Positions 21,443-33,842 are shown, counted from the stretch's first letter. The stretch is 64,000 bases of DNA from Schizophyllum amplum (GCA_007026445.1 VDMD01000025.1:186001-250000); one strand, 5' to 3'. Numbers and translations: made by a program. The notes: generated by a model not told the origin, from the sequence alone.

Positions 21443-24400
21443 GAGGAAGGAGAGAATGAAGAAGAAAAGGGAGCGCGAAGAGGTGGAGGGGAGGGAGAAC
21501 TCGCCATCGCTCAGCGCTGTTGGTGAACGCGCGTCGTTCTCGATGGTTGTGCGTTGCGCGTCACCATACGCGTCCGCGACGGCCTCCCCCTCCGCTTGGA
21601 ATGGTGTTATAATGGTTTCTGGCATTCTTTCATATTGATCATTTGTGCGTGTGCCGTCTATTTTCCTTTGTTTCGCTGTGTTGTTGACTCGAGCCTGCAG
21701 ATGCTTGTTGTGTATACCCTCCGTCTCGCCGCCGCCAGTCTGCGGCTTGTGTATCATAGGTTCTCCCCCTTGTTTGTTCGCAACTCTTTATCACCCTGCA
21801 TCCGTCCTCATATTCGTCTCGTCGCCAACTTCGTCTGCAACCATCGCATCTGCGCCAGCATAACACCATCGCGTCTGCGCCAGCATAACACCATCGCCAC
21901 TCATCGCCATCTCCCGTCTGGGACCGGGTTCTCCTGGACTCGGCTCCTTGCCCGGTGGGCCGTAGCCTCGTCTACAGCACGCCATCCACCACTCATATAG
22001 GACTCGAGCACCGCACCCGCAACCCATCGTCGTCGAACATGTTACTTGTCGTCGAACGCATCACCTGTCGCCTATTCCTTACGCATCGCTTCACTAACGC
22101 ACCATCCCATTCACGTACCATTCTGCATTACGCATCATCTCCCTCGCGCGTTGTTTCCCTTACGAGTCGTCCCTCGTCGTACGCGCCGTCGCCCTTACGC
22201 ACCGCATCGTCTCCTCTACACACCATCTTGATCACCGTTCACGTCGGCTATGTTCATTCAACCAGTTTCGAATTCGCGTTGGTTGTCTATATTTGGTTAC
22301 CTGATACGCGCCTCTTCGCTTCTATCTCCTGTCGCGGTGGGGCTGCCGGTTGCAGTTGGCGGTTAGGGGCGCGTCTAGCAGCTTCTGGGTCTGCCGCGAC
22401 ATCGCGCTACTCGTCGCGCTCCGCCTCCCGCTAGCTTGCGCTTCTCGCGCCCGGCAGCTAGCGCTACCGCGACATGGTGTGTGCATACTGTACGTCGCTA
22501 CCCCCTAGTCTTGTTTCATTGTCGGTTGTTCGCTGTACATATCACTTCTCAGGTTCTTATGCATCTCTTGATGGAATATATGCCCTTTATGCATTGCATT
22601 GTCCGGACGGTAGTGTGACTGAGTAGACCCGGTAAGTTGGACTCTGCGAATGCGATTCCATTTCTAGATCTCGTGAAAGGGGGTACCTACTACACTACCA
22701 CAGTTAGAAGGAGGGTATGGAGAACAAGACGAGGGTGAAATGTAGAACGCGAAGGAACAGTGCAACGTCAGTATCCTGCGGGATGGACTGCGGGCTCGTT
22801 TGAGGGTGCTTGTGAGGCCTTGTTCGTCGACTGCAGTGGGAAAGTTCCTTATTGACCGATTATGGAAGCCCTCGCAATTGAGGTCAGTACCGCGACTACT
22901 GGATGGAGCGGGCGGCGCAGGGTGACGCAGGTGCGGGGTGTGCTTCCGTGAGATGCTTCGTCTGGAGGTGGGGGACTCATGGACCCGGTGCTCAGATCTG
23001 TCCGGGCAACCCGTGAGGGACCCACACCCGCCGGGCCGCTTCACGTGGGGCTCAAGCGGAGTGGAGGTGGTTACTTGTCCCTGGTGCTTCTCCGTCTATT
23101 AGCTTGAGCTGGCATGAGCTCGAAGTTGAGATGGATGAAGGGCACATATAGCCAGTCTAAATTCGGCGGCGGTCAAACTTGGAATAGGTGACGGTTAGAG
23201 CTGGTTCAGAGTTCTTACCTGGTCCTCACTACTGCATTTGCTCTTGGCCCTTCTCGCGCGTCTGGGAAACGAGAGGAGCAGAGCCACTGATAGTGAGTCA
23301 TACCTACTTCCTAGCGATGCGCCGCCGTGTCATTGTCCTCCACAGGTGAAGGTAAGGTCGGGCGAGAATGTGGCGCGCGATGAGGCAGGTGACCATCCGG
23401 GCGCCATAATCGGCCCAGGCGGACGTCAAGAAATGGCTAGAGCGGTAGAGGATTGAGCATCGATGGGAAGCGGGTTAGATTTGATGAGGGGGTACTCACG
23501 GCTACGCGAAATCCACGGCGGAGGAAGGGGGTCATGGGCCGGCCTCAGTTATGAGTTGACCCGAGGGCGCTCGGACGGACTTCGCGATTTGAGCACTTCC
23601 GGATGAATCAAGGACTAAGTAGACGGTCCCGCTAAAGTTCGACATTGTCCCTTGCCCTGTGTGTTGAGTTTGCCTACGAGCATCAGCGTCAGCGATTGGG
23701 GTGACTGGCATGATCGCCGGGCTCGACGGCTGCGAAGGTCGCGCAGGTTCTTCCGGTATGCTGCTAGTCTGTAAGTAGCCGCGCGCAATGAAGACGGATC
23801 ACGATGCACGGGTTCGAAAGTACTACACGTACACGTCTTCATCGTACAAGCTCCGAGGGCTGGACAGAGCGCCTGTAAGGCGCTCATCGGATGTCCAAGT
23901 CGTCCTGGAGATAGCCAGGTGATGTTCGCTACCTCGAGGACATGGTTCGGAGAACGCGCGAGGCGCGCGACAGGCGGCCTACATTAACGAACGACGTCTT
24001 CGCCGACGCCATGGCTAGCCAGTCGAGCGACAGCTCATCTCCTTGCTGGCCAAGAATGGATAAGCCAAATGCGAACTCGTACCGAAATCAATGGAACAGA
24101 GGCCAGGAGCTCATAGGCGGCAGGCATTGGACTAGCGCTGCGCGCTGCACTGTCATCGACTGTCAAACTGTCCAGCTCATTCAGAGAGATGAAGGTACTA
24201 CACCGTGCCATATGAGAGGTGCTAACGCGCCTGAGGTCGACCTGGCCTCGGTGACATAGGCTCGTGATCCCCAGTAGACGGTGAACATCGAAACATAGAC
24301 TAGCTTGATGAAGTTGGGGGCGCGGAAATTAGCTTGACTGTGAGATGCGAGGGCAGTGTTAGATGGGCTCGTGTAAGTCTGCTGCGAAGACATCGCATAT

Positions 24401-25060
24401 GAAGGGCAGTCGGATCTTCCAAGGCGTACCGTCCTGAATATTTGCCACATCAGGACGCGGTCAAAGAGCAGAGGCGCAAGGAGGTAGCATGCACACCGTG
24501 CACTTGCGCCTGAGTGTCTTCAACGACGTGCCAATTAGCCTGACAGCAGTACATAGCACGACGACGCGAAAGAAAAGGTGGGGGTAGATGGTCGATAGCG
24601 CACCGCACCGGTTAACGTTACTGCATACAAGCACGGGTCGTAGACATTCACTTGTCAATGATCATGAACGCACCGTTGGAGAGCACAGTATTGCGCTGCT
24701 TGATAGACACGTCGCCAGCAGGGCGTAAATTTTATTTGACCGTAACCGCGATAGACCTGTAACTGAAATATGAACTTACCTTTTCTGTCGTCCGCCTGCC
24801 TCTTCCCCATCCCTCATGAGACATCCTCAGCACCTCCTCGGGCTGTAGCCGCTAAGTATGATGGACGACACATGGACGCACGGCCGCATCCACATCGCGC
24901 CGAGCGCTCAGACGACTCCTGCTCAAGGACTAGCAGGGGGCAGCATCTGGGGCACTCGTCAGCATTGCGGGCAGCGGCGCAGGCGAAGAAGACTCACAGG
25001 GCTCCATTCCGGGATATCTGTATACACTTTCAGCGCCTTCAGGGTGACGCCCAGCCTCGT
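21443..25060. other. Gene-poor region
   Basis: About 3.6 kb without a protein I can support. Pyrimidine-rich sequence at 21640-22600 may be the 3' and leader DNA of neighbouring genes. Short ORFs at 22664-23044 (-), 23615-23887 (-) and 24770-25339 (+) have no recognisable domain; the last is mostly antisense to the acidic tail of F-box B. Confidence 0.35.
21846..21895. repeat. Tandem duplication, 2 x 25 bp
   Basis: Two adjacent 25-bp copies built on TCTGCGCCAGCATAACACC, differing at one position. Confidence 0.85.
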
Positions 25061-26609
25061 TCAACGCTTGATGCTCCTGGAGTGGGCCATCTCTTGGATA
25101 GCAACCCGCATGGCGTGTGCGGTGACGAACCCATCGCGGTCGACCTCGCCCTCATCGTCTTCGTTGTCCTCGCTCTTGTCGTCCTGGTCGCTCTCGCCGT
25201 CCCTGTTCTCGTCACCATCGTTGCCGCGGCTGTCGCTACACGGGTACGCGCCAAAGTATGCGAGGGAAAGCGACCTCAGACGAGGGAGAAGGACTGGTCC
25301 GTCGTCATCATCGCTGGCCGTCATCGCTCTGATGAATGAGAGGTCATGGATAATACAGTCTTGATCGAAGTAGTATTTGTCTGGGCGGTCTCGGTAGTGC
25401 GTCACAACGAGGTCCTCGACTCGGCTCAGCTCGTGCAGTCCGAGCAAGGCGAGGAAAAGATTCGGTTCTTTCGGCGCTCCCAAATTATCCAGCCATCGGT
25501 ACGACGAATCGACTTCAATGTAGCGAAGGCGCGGTACTCCATCGCTATTGTTGGCGAGACGCTGAACACATGCCACCGTATCGGCTCGGAATGTCGTGTG
25601 GTCAAGCCTGAGCGACTGTAGTTGCGGGACGGCCAAGAGGGGCAGGAGTTTGAAGCACGTGCGCTCCAGCCGTAGGAGGTAGACATGAGGGAGCTTGATG
25701 GGGGGAATATCCTCCGCTGGCATCTCGAAATCGTCCGACATGCCTTCCAGTAGACGCAGTATCTCCAACGTATTGCTGAAGAACTGGATGATCGACATGC
25801 AGGCGGCCTGATTGTAGTTGGGCAGCGTCATCACCGATACGGAGAGCTCGGTGAGATTCCAGCGCGGTGACAACAGCGGTGGTTGCTGGACCGGTGACAC
25901 GTCCCACAGACGTAGAGTCATATCTGAGAGTGAGGGGGCGTCGTTGAGAAGTGTGATGGACAGCGGCTGTGATCGCTCGGCCTTTTGGGAGAACTCGATC
26001 TCGACGACCTCCAGCCCGGGAAGTCGGATGGGGGCGCACTCGAGGGGAAAGCCTTGCGCGGCATCTCCAATGCTGAGGTAAGTCCAACGACTGCTGTGCA
26101 ATACAAGCAGCTCCCATGCATCGGAAGGGACAGACGGCGCGTCGAAGGAAAGACTCAAGCCCCTGTTTGCACTACGCTTGATGCGCAGCTCGAGAAGCTC
26201 GCGCATGCGGGGTGAAGAGTCGGGAGGGATAGTGATTCTGGACCAACACTCGGACATGCGTTCGCCGACGTATCGCCAGGCCTTGCAGACTTGCAAGAAG
26301 GGAGGGATCCAGTCCGGGCGCCCCACGAGGCGGCTGTGCTCCTTATCATAGAGATATTCGAAGGTCATGGCGAGAAGCTCGTTAGACATCCGACGAGCAG
26401 GGAACCGACGAGCAGGGAACCTGACGAGCTCGTGCTCCTCTATCTGCGCGATGAGCATAGTCGGATGCTCGCAGGGCGGCAAGACATCTCCATCGTCGTG
26501 CGTGAGCTCATCCTTGATCGTTGCGGTCGGGTCTGCTATAGCCTGTGGTCGAGTGAGCTTGAATGCTGGGCGCTCAGCGGTCGCGCTGACCACGTACCTT
26601 GGCGGCCAT
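25061..26609 (-). CDS. F-box/leucine-rich protein B with acidic tail
   Basis: SCF-type F-box protein; the target is unknown. The preferred model starts at ATG 26609 (MAAK), with an intron 26543-26597 (GTACGT...CACAG) joining in phase to AIADPTATIKDEL. The unspliced frame could instead start at 26644. The F-box-like region follows FPARRMSNELLAMTFEYLYD and continues with FLQVCKAWRYVGERMSECWS; after it come degenerate leucine-rich repeats (LPGLEVVEIEF, VPQLQSLRLD, LPRLRSLSLAYF). The C-terminus is a long acidic stretch rich in Asp and Glu. A 15-bp duplication makes the repeat FPARRFPARR just before the F-box. Unlike the other F-box genes here it reads without a frame break. It is divergent from F-box C. 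Confidence 0.8.
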
Positions 26610-27309
26610 GTCTTCGAGGTAACAGGAAGAGATGGAGGTCCCAAAGTTTTCGTGCGCCCGTCATATTCAAATGGAGGAGAATTTACTCGGAGGGCGTACT
26701 TTGCGTCTCTCGCGTCGTTGGCGTAAAGAGCGTAAAGAGCGTGAAGGCGGCGACTGCCGAATCCGGCGACCGGCGCCTATTTCCAACTTGCAGCCCCACG
26801 CGCGGTCCAAGTGTCCCGCCATCATCTTTCCTTGGTGAATGCTTTTCAAGACGGCGTAGACGCCCTCCATCTTCACTCTCATGAACGAGGGACTGATACC
26901 GGGGAGATGATAGATGCACTACGCGCGTTCATGCAATCAAGGACCGCTCCCAGCGAGTATGCGGCGCTTCTCGAACTCGTCGAGACCAACATTGAACATC
27001 GTCTCGGAGCGAACCTCGGAGGGATGTGCATCACACGCTCTCGCAGTGCTCTCTGCTCGCCTGATTCCTGGGGCCTGTTTGTGCCTATTTAGATGCTGCC
27101 GGCATGTGACAGACAGGCCATCCTCGACATCGGAGCCGGTTGGTGAGAACGTCGGTCGAGGGGGATTTATTACAGTAGCTTGGTGGCTGCGCCTGCGGTC
27201 ACGACCTCAATTCTGAATCAACTCATCGGATGGTGACCTTTCTGCGTGCGTCATACGCACTACTCACAGCCGCCAGCCGCCGCGCTGATGACGTTGTCGG
27301 GCCTCACTG
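26610..27309. other. Divergent promoter region between F-box B and F-box C
   Basis: About 700 bp between two oppositely oriented F-box genes. No repeat or clear core promoter was seen. Confidence 0.4.
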
Positions 27310-27401
27310 ATGCCACAGATGTATATTTCCCCTCTCTTTCCCTCCATCCCCTCATCAAGCCTCATCCCCTCTGGCGAACCACGAGCTCAACCGCGGCTGC
27401 C

Positions 27402-29120
27402 ATGTCTCTACTGGCTTCATCCGAAGCGACCAGTGTGCGTTATCTCTCGCTTGGATATTGACATCATAGAAAAGCTGAGTTCCACTTCCCAGGCGGCTGA
27501 CGATCCCACGTGTTCAGATGCGCTGGCGCGATGCTTGACGCACAACGAGGCGCCTGATGCATGGCAGAAGGCGGCCATCCGACGTATACTCGACGACGGA
27601 GACGCGCGCGTCTTGTCCCTTGGTCAGCAGGTTGACGAGCTCATCAAGCAGCGGGCGAAGCTCGTCGAGAAGCTAGACCACTGTCGTTTGGCCCTCGTTT
27701 CGCCAATCCGGGCGGTACCGCACGAGGTCCTGGCAGAGATCATGCGTCTATGCATCGCTCCCGAGACCTGGTGGCATTCTGCAGCTGGCGCCTCGCCCCT
27801 CGCTATCATGGTGTTTATGCACGTCTGCTCGGGGTGGCGCGTAGTTGCGAGCGGATACGCTCAACTCTGGACCTACTTGGCCATTCAGGGGGACAGGCGA
27901 GCGGGCCGGACGCGACACGCCAAATTCATGCTTGGTTCAGAAGGGCACGTCCGATGACTGTGTCGTTGTATATCGCTTCACCATCACATCCCACGAGACA
28001 GCTGCTTAAGCACGACCTAGGATCGTTAACGCATCAGATATCTGGACTGAGCGTCTATTGTCCTCTCGAAATGCTCGCGGACTTCCTACATCTACCGCCC
28101 AACGTATTCCCCGCTCTAGAAAAACTCGACCTCTCGTTCGGGTGGGATTCACTATCTGCTGTTGCACCCCGCATGCATCACGGTCTCACTATCTTCAAGG
28201 AGGCGCGATTGCTTCGCACCCTCTTCCTCGCCGGCGTCTATCACTTAAGGACTGGAGCCTTGAGCACGGAGATACCAATTGATTGGGCGCGTCTGGAGGA
28301 GCTGGAGCTTCGCCACCGTGGTCCAAAGGACAGACACGCCATTCCAGACTTATTCAGGCAATGCACACGCCTTCGCCGTGCGGTTCTCGACCTGACGAAT
28401 GCGAAAGCGCTGCAGCCAATTCCTAACCACATCATCGACTTCCCTTTCCTCGTACTGCTCGAGATCACCTTCAAGGTGTGGCCCGCTGCCTTGATGGATG
28501 CCTCACGCTTCCGGCACCTAAAGGAACTCACACTCGCCAGTGATGTCCGTCTGACGGACACAAACCTGTCCAAGCTGGGACCACACATGCCGCAGCTGGG
28601 GAAGCTCGTGCTCCGCAATGTAGATCTCTTCGACTGGGAGAACGAGTTCGACGGCTTTCTCGCAAATATATATTGCCTACGCGAAATCGTGTTCTTTGAC
28701 GCCAAGCTCAGCCCCCGAGCGATCTTTCCCGCGTTCGGCGATCGTGCCGCGCGTGGTGGTGGGACGCTGGTACCGCACTTGGAAAAACTGTCATTCGATA
28801 ACATCGATATCGGCGTAGAGGACGAAGACCTGGAAAACTACACCGATGCGTTCGGCCTCATAGTCGACATCCTTGGAACCCGCTTGGAGAGCACACCTCT
28901 CTGCGACTGTTATTTATCTTGGTCCTGGAGGTACAAGTTTGACACTATACCATTGTACGGCCATGCGAAGTACACCATCCGCCTCCTTCAAGGCTTGATC
29001 GACGCCTACCCAGCGCTGAGTATAGCGATAGAGGACCTGGAAGAGTTTGTGGAACGTATTCAGACAGGCGCTATTGAACCCCCTATACGGAGAGAGGACT
29101 ACGACACAGAGTCAGATTGA
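27402..29120 (+). CDS. F-box/leucine-rich protein C, one frame break
   Basis: F-box protein. A helical N-terminal segment (LSLGQQVDELIKQRAKLVEKL) leads into the F-box SPIRAVPHEVLAEIMRLC and MHVCSGWRVVASGYAQLWTY. The frame then changes by -1 between about 27880 and 27930, next to a run of five G, and continues as IHAWFRRARPMTVSLYI and a long leucine-rich region to TGA at 29118-29120 (FPFLVLLEITF, LPHLEKLSF-like repeats). The start is uncertain: ATG 27402 requires a short intron of about 39 bp after MSLLASSEAT, while ATG 27310 gives a continuous but less natural N-terminus. A one-base deletion explains the break. Confidence 0.72.
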
Positions 29121-29701
29121 CATACCTGACTCGAGGCAATATATAGGGTCAGGACGGTTGTAGATATGCCATGAACTTATACACCTATGTGTAGTAGGGC
29201 TCGGTATGAAAGGTGTCTGTATCATACACCTGTATGAAACACCTGTATTATACAGGTAATTTACAATTTTATACAGGAGGGTCCTTCGAGGGGCTGTATA
29301 TATCTGTAAATATTGCCCAGGTACGCGCGAGGCATCCGGCTGCAACCAGAGAGATGTTCCTTACACAGAATCTAAACCAACGCGACTTGTTCGCGACATC
29401 GAGCAGGACACGCGTGGGGAGACTAGGTCACGCGCCCCACGTATCGGAGTTCAACCATTGCGTCGCGGCGCGTGTCAACAGCAACACCCTAGTCAACCAG
29501 CCCTTGACCAGCCCAAACACGCCTCGCGGCGACGCGGCATCCTCATCAACAGCGCGCCGGCTTCCTTATTTGATAGCGCAATAACAATGGCCAATGGGAG
29601 TCAGGCCAGCACTACGGTATCAATGTCGACGTCCAGGATCACACGGTGCTGCCATAGATTGCCTGGCTCAGCTTGGCGGCACTGCCATCCTGCCAGAAGT
29701 T

Positions 29702-29772
29702 GAGAGCATCGCGGTTCTGGGACGACAAATCCGCCGTCCGCCGATTCGGTGGATGATGGCGGACACACGTGG
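29702..29772. repeat. Internal inverted repeat, left arm
   Basis: About 71 bp, almost fully complementary to 30341-30431. It could fold a long hairpin inside the hAT-type element. Confidence 0.85.
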
Positions 29773-30340
29773 CGCAGACCCTTCGCAGAGACACCACGGA
29801 CTCTCCGCGGAGACCCTCCGCAGACTCTCCACGAAGACTCCCGAAAGACGCCAAAACCTTCCTACAGTACAAAGTGCACTGGTATGTATTATCGGGAGGC
29901 CTATCAACGTATATAAGTACTCGCCACTAGTCGTAGCGCTCACATTGTCAACAGCGGAGAGTACAAGGGTGGATGGGGTCTCCGCGGAGAGTCTTTGTGA
30001 AGAGTCTGCGCGGACCCTTCGCGGAGGCTCTTCACAAAGACCTCCCATGGCAGAGACCATCTACTGAGCCCCTCTGTAGTTTCGAGCTCAAACTATCAGG
30101 CCTTCAGGTGTTACACCGTTACACGTGTCTGTAAGAACAAGAGATTCACCCAAAAAGGCAACTTTAAAGCAAAAGCGCCGATCACCCCAGGATCACCCCT
30201 ACATACCCTGACAACGAGACCGTGGCGACCCTCGAGCTTCCTGGAAGCCGGCCATAGCATTTTGGGAGTCTTCGGCCTTGCAGGACGTCGCACACGGCGT
30301 CCAGGACCTTGAAAAGGACTTGCGCGTCGTCATCGTCTCA

Positions 30341-30431
30341 CCACGTGTGTCCGCCATCATCCGCCATCATCCGCCATCATCCGCCGGATCGGCGGACGGC
30401 GGATTTGTCGTCCCAGAACCGCGATGCTCTC
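30341..30431. repeat. Internal inverted repeat, right arm
   Basis: About 91 bp. It matches the complement of the left arm, except that it carries two extra copies of the 10-bp unit CCGCCATCAT. Confidence 0.85.
30351..30385. repeat. CCGCCATCAT decamer array (3.5 copies)
   Basis: Three exact tandem copies plus a half copy. The left arm has a single copy, so the array expanded in one arm only. Confidence 0.9.
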
Positions 30432-30705
30432 CATCCTGCATGACTCGATGTCCAACGCGTCGGCTGCGGTGTCACCATCGGCCTCCGGTACCGGAGCTGG
30501 CAGGGCCAGAGCTGGCAGCTGATGTACGGCACTCACCACGCGTTAACTTACAATACTTACTGGTATGGAATCGATTCCTTACAGGTATCATACAGTTTAT
30601 TACTGTTTGTATCATACAGCAATTATATACACATACTTTACCATACCATACATTACATACCATACACAGGGCTCTAGCAATTATATACCGAACCCTAATG
30701 TGTAG

Positions 30706-31275
30706 GCCGCTTGACCAGGAATCCCTTGACAGATCCTCCGATGAGTGTGACCCTCAGTACGCTATAGTACTAATGCTATTGTGAGTCTGACCGCTTAAGC
30801 GCTTAAGGGCAGAGGACGGAGACGCTAAAGATTTCGCACGCCTTGATTAGAACCACCACTTGACCACCACTGACGGTCATCGATTCATCGGCGGACCATC
30901 ACCACATACCACGGTCTACGGACAAGCCTTCCAGGCCCTATCGTTGCATGAGACGTTTTTGTAGCATGCTCCTCACGATGATTGACATTGCGGTTCACTC
31001 TCACGTATCCTTCTCACCCGCGTCTTTCAGCAAAGGACTGACGTTCACAACGCACGTCAGCGGCAAAATTTTCTCCGTCGCTGTCTGCTTCGACGGCTCT
31101 ACCTGCGAGCCGAAATCAACCGGGAGATCTGTGACATCGACTCTTAGCAAGCAGCACGGGGCTCTATGGGTCTATCGACCTGTCTTCCTCGAATATAAAG
31201 CTCGACGCGGATCCTTCCCGCTGTACATCGCCTGGACGTCGACCCTCGGCCTCTCACACGCGCACATTATCCGAT
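30706..31275. other. Promoter region of the NmrA-like gene
   Basis: Spacer between the hAT-type element and the NmrA-like gene, with a TATA box near its end. No other feature is seen. Confidence 0.4.
31194..31199 (+). promoter_or_regulatory. TATA box of the NmrA-like gene
   Basis: TATAAA located 77 bp upstream of the ATG, a plausible core-promoter position. Confidence 0.5.
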
Positions 31276-32583
31276 ATGCCTCAACAGATTATCACTGTAT
31301 TCGGTGCCACGGGCAAGCAGGGCGGCTCCGTCGTCGCCAGCATACTCGGTGATGCTGTGGCATCCGCCAAATTCAGCGTCAGGGCGGTGACAAGGGACAC
31401 AGCCAAAGACAGCTCCAAAGCACTGGCCGCGAAGGGCGTTGAGGTTGTCTCGGTACGTAGATCGTCTCTCTTTGCTTGCATAAATTGATCACAATTTTAG
31501 GCGGACATGAACGACAAGGAGTCCTTGCGCAAGGCCATCAAAGGCTCATACGGCGTCTTTCTCGTTACTAACTTCTGGGAAGTGTTCAAGCCCGAGACCG
31601 AGATCGCGCAAGGCAAGAATGTGGCCGACATGTGCAAGGTAAGCTTGCGCGCTCTACGCCCTTCCGTGTTTTCCTACACCGCCATCGAATGCGACTGACG
31701 GTCTACGACAGGAACAGAACGTCCACACCTCGTTTGGAGCAGCGTCCTGAACGTGACAAAACGTACGTAGAGCTCCCTTATGCCACCCGACTTATGCACT
31801 CATCCGCATCGCAGTCTCGAAAGGCGTTCTCACCGCTGTGCAGCACTTCGACAGCAAGGCCACCGTCGAAGAGTATGTTCGCGAACTCGGCATACCGGCC
31901 ACCTTCTTCATGGCCGGCTTCTACATGTCCAACATCCCCGGCGAGATGATGCGCCGCAGCCCCGAAGGGAAGTGGACGCTCGCGCTACCGGTGCCCGATG
32001 ACACCCCCATCCCTCTCTTCCCTGCCGAGTGCGACACCGGGAAATTCGTCAAAGCCATCTTCCTCAAGCGTGACACGCTCCTCGGGAAGCGAGTGTATGG
32101 CGCCACGGCGTACACGACCCCTCTCGAGATCGTCGACGGGTTCAAAAAGATGTACCCGGTCACGGGCAAGAACGCGGAGTACAAGCGCCTGTCGGATCAG
32201 GATTACAAGGATCTCCTGGGAACGCAAGGCACTCCGGAGCCGTTCCAGGAGGAGCTTCTGCAGAACATGAAGCTTCTCTACATGTTCGGTTACTACGGAG
32301 GTGACTCGCTGGATTTCAGCACGTCGGTGAGTGACGACTGCGTGCTTGTTCTTCCCTATATATCCTCACGTCTGTCCAGGTCGTCGACGAGCCACTCACG
32401 ACGTGGGAGGAGTATATCAAGGCCATACTGCTTTTGCGGACGCGCTCTGAGCTTCTCCGCTGGGTAGTCGTCTCGATAATTGTACTAGTATCAAGGGTTC
32501 GCCAATCAAGACCTCGTCCTATCGAAGGTCAACAGACTGTCGCGTCCTGCAACTTGCGCCCGCTATGCCACTTCAGCCTATGA
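31276..32583 (+). CDS. NmrA-like NAD(P)-binding protein, one missing base
   Basis: Member of the NmrA-like branch of atypical short-chain dehydrogenases, which bind NAD(P) and often act as redox sensors or regulators; the exact role is unknown. Exons 31276-31452, 31501-31638, 31712-31762, 31815-32326 and 32380-32583 use GT-AG introns. The N-terminus ITVFGATGKQGGSVV is the dinucleotide-binding GxxGxxG motif. The middle contains GSYGVFLVTNFWE and TFFMAGFYMSN, typical of the family. Exon 3 is one base short: the start (EQNV) and the end (LVWSSVLNVTK) are in different frames, with the loss near 31727. The C-terminal reading after TWEEYIKAILLL may be artificially long. The gene overlaps the convergent DUF6593-like gene by 55 bp. 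Confidence 0.8.
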
Positions 32584-33307
32584 AATGCCCCCGCGATGGC
32601 ACCTCCAACTTCAACGCCAGCGCCAGCGGTATCGCTGGTCTGTTGAGTATATATATAGTCAGCGCAGTCTTCGCTTTCTCTGATGCCTGGTCGCCACTTA
32701 CTTTGACGTTGTCCAGTCGTCTTGTCTCGCTATACATGAACGCAAGAATAAGGAACATAGCCTCCGGAGATGCTAAATCCACGTCAATCGTCAAGGTCGC
32801 GTTTTCGTCGTCGTGTAGCAAGCGTTCGCGCCGGGAACGGAAGCGACCAATGATCACGTTAGTAGTGGGTGACTTAGCCTGACGTTTATCTTCGTCAGTA
32901 TTCGACCCGTCTACCTGTTCTACATATCGACTCACGGTCCATTCTTTATTGTCGTAATGCAGCTCCACTACGAATTCCCGTATGTCCATGTCTTGCGGCT
33001 GGATGAGAACGTCAAGGTTTGGCCAGATCACCTCCCGACGGGCTTCAACTCGCCTGCTAAAAAGCCCGCCGCTCTTCTGCATGATACGGTTGTGCGGCAG
33101 CACTTCGCCGTTGATGTCAAAGTACTTGTTCTTCCAGTTGATCTCGGCGTGAGTATGCGCGAAGTGGCTCTGACCCTGAAAGGCGGTGATGCCGCGGCCT
33201 TTGAAGAGGTGCTTTTCGGTCGATGTGGTGAATGCCACCGTGCCGTCCGGTAAGCATAAAGGCGCGTTCAGCATGTTCTTGGAAGTGATGGAGAGCGTGG
33301 CAGGCAT
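32529..33307 (-). CDS. DUF6593-like protein
   Basis: Uncharacterised basidiomycete protein of 238 residues in two exons: 32702-33307 and 32529-32639, with an intron at 32640-32701 (GTAAGT...CAACAG). The pattern of a beta-rich N-terminus (TVAFTTSTEKHLFKGRGITA), then HAEINWKN and later an exposed glycine-rich C-terminus (AGAGVEVGGAIAGAF), resembles the DUF6593 family. The glycine-rich end only appears when the intron is removed, which supports the splice model. Function is unknown. It converges on and overlaps the 3' end of the NmrA-like gene. Confidence 0.65.
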
Positions 33308-33662
33308 GTTCAGCGCGATGCAATGAAGGCCTCAAGAAAACCCAGTAAAAGATGGCCGAGTCAGGTGGCGAGGCGGGAGCCCGGAGTGAGTTCATGGTAT
33401 CTGTTCTCCTGATTCATATATCCGTCCTGGCAGGATAACGCCAATGATGCGAGAGCTCACTGGAGCAACAGGCAATACAATAAGGTGGAGACATGCGACA
33501 CGGGGGTCAGTTTAGCGGTGCTCGAAGATCAGTGATCTGTGGCTCTCACTCAGGTGGGGCACTATGCATCTTCACAGCTGTCGCCAGATGTGAGTGCGAT
33601 TGATCCGTAGCACACGGCCAACGCACGGGCATCGGACGCATCTACACTGACATTTTGCATGA

Positions 33663-33688
33663 CAGCAAACTACAGAATCGTAGAGTAC
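33663..33688. repeat. 26-bp inverted repeat, left arm
   Basis: Perfect complement of 33843-33868, with 154 bp between the arms. It begins CAGCAAACTACAG. No target duplication is evident, so it could be a small hairpin element of 206 bp or a structural site. Confidence 0.85.
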
Positions 33689-33842
33689 TTTCGTTGGTTC
33701 ATAGCTGGTGACGTCGGCTCGTCATGCCACCCTCGGCCGCTCACTTCCCACTCTGCGAGCCGAGCAGGGCGTTGAGGCGCGCAGGTTGGGCGGCATACCG
33801 GTGGCGTGAGAAGACAACGTCACCACTGCTGTACGAGCCGAT

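Larger units (their letters stand above)
29195..30697. mobile_element. hAT-type non-autonomous transposon, 1503 bp, 8-bp TSD
   Basis: The element starts TAGGGCTCGGTAT (29195-29207) and ends with the inverse of TAGGGTTCGGTAT (30685-30697), so 12 of 13 terminal bases match. It is flanked by a perfect 8-bp direct repeat, ATGTGTAG, at 29187-29194 and 30698-30705. An 8-bp duplication with short imperfect TIRs is the hAT signature. Subterminal regions at both ends are rich in repeated CTGTAT, ATACAG and GTATCATAC words, which could be transposase binding sites. No transposase ORF is present. A nested pair of long inverted repeats occupies the middle. Confidence 0.85.

Noticed and set aside
23805..23825. 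GGGTTCGAAAG, resembling a tRNA B box
   Set aside because: No matching A box or cloverleaf arms nearby, so no tRNA gene is called.
30351..30385. Decamer array considered as a CRISPR-like repeat
   Set aside because: The units are directly adjacent with no spacers and the genome is eukaryotic; it is a simple tandem expansion.
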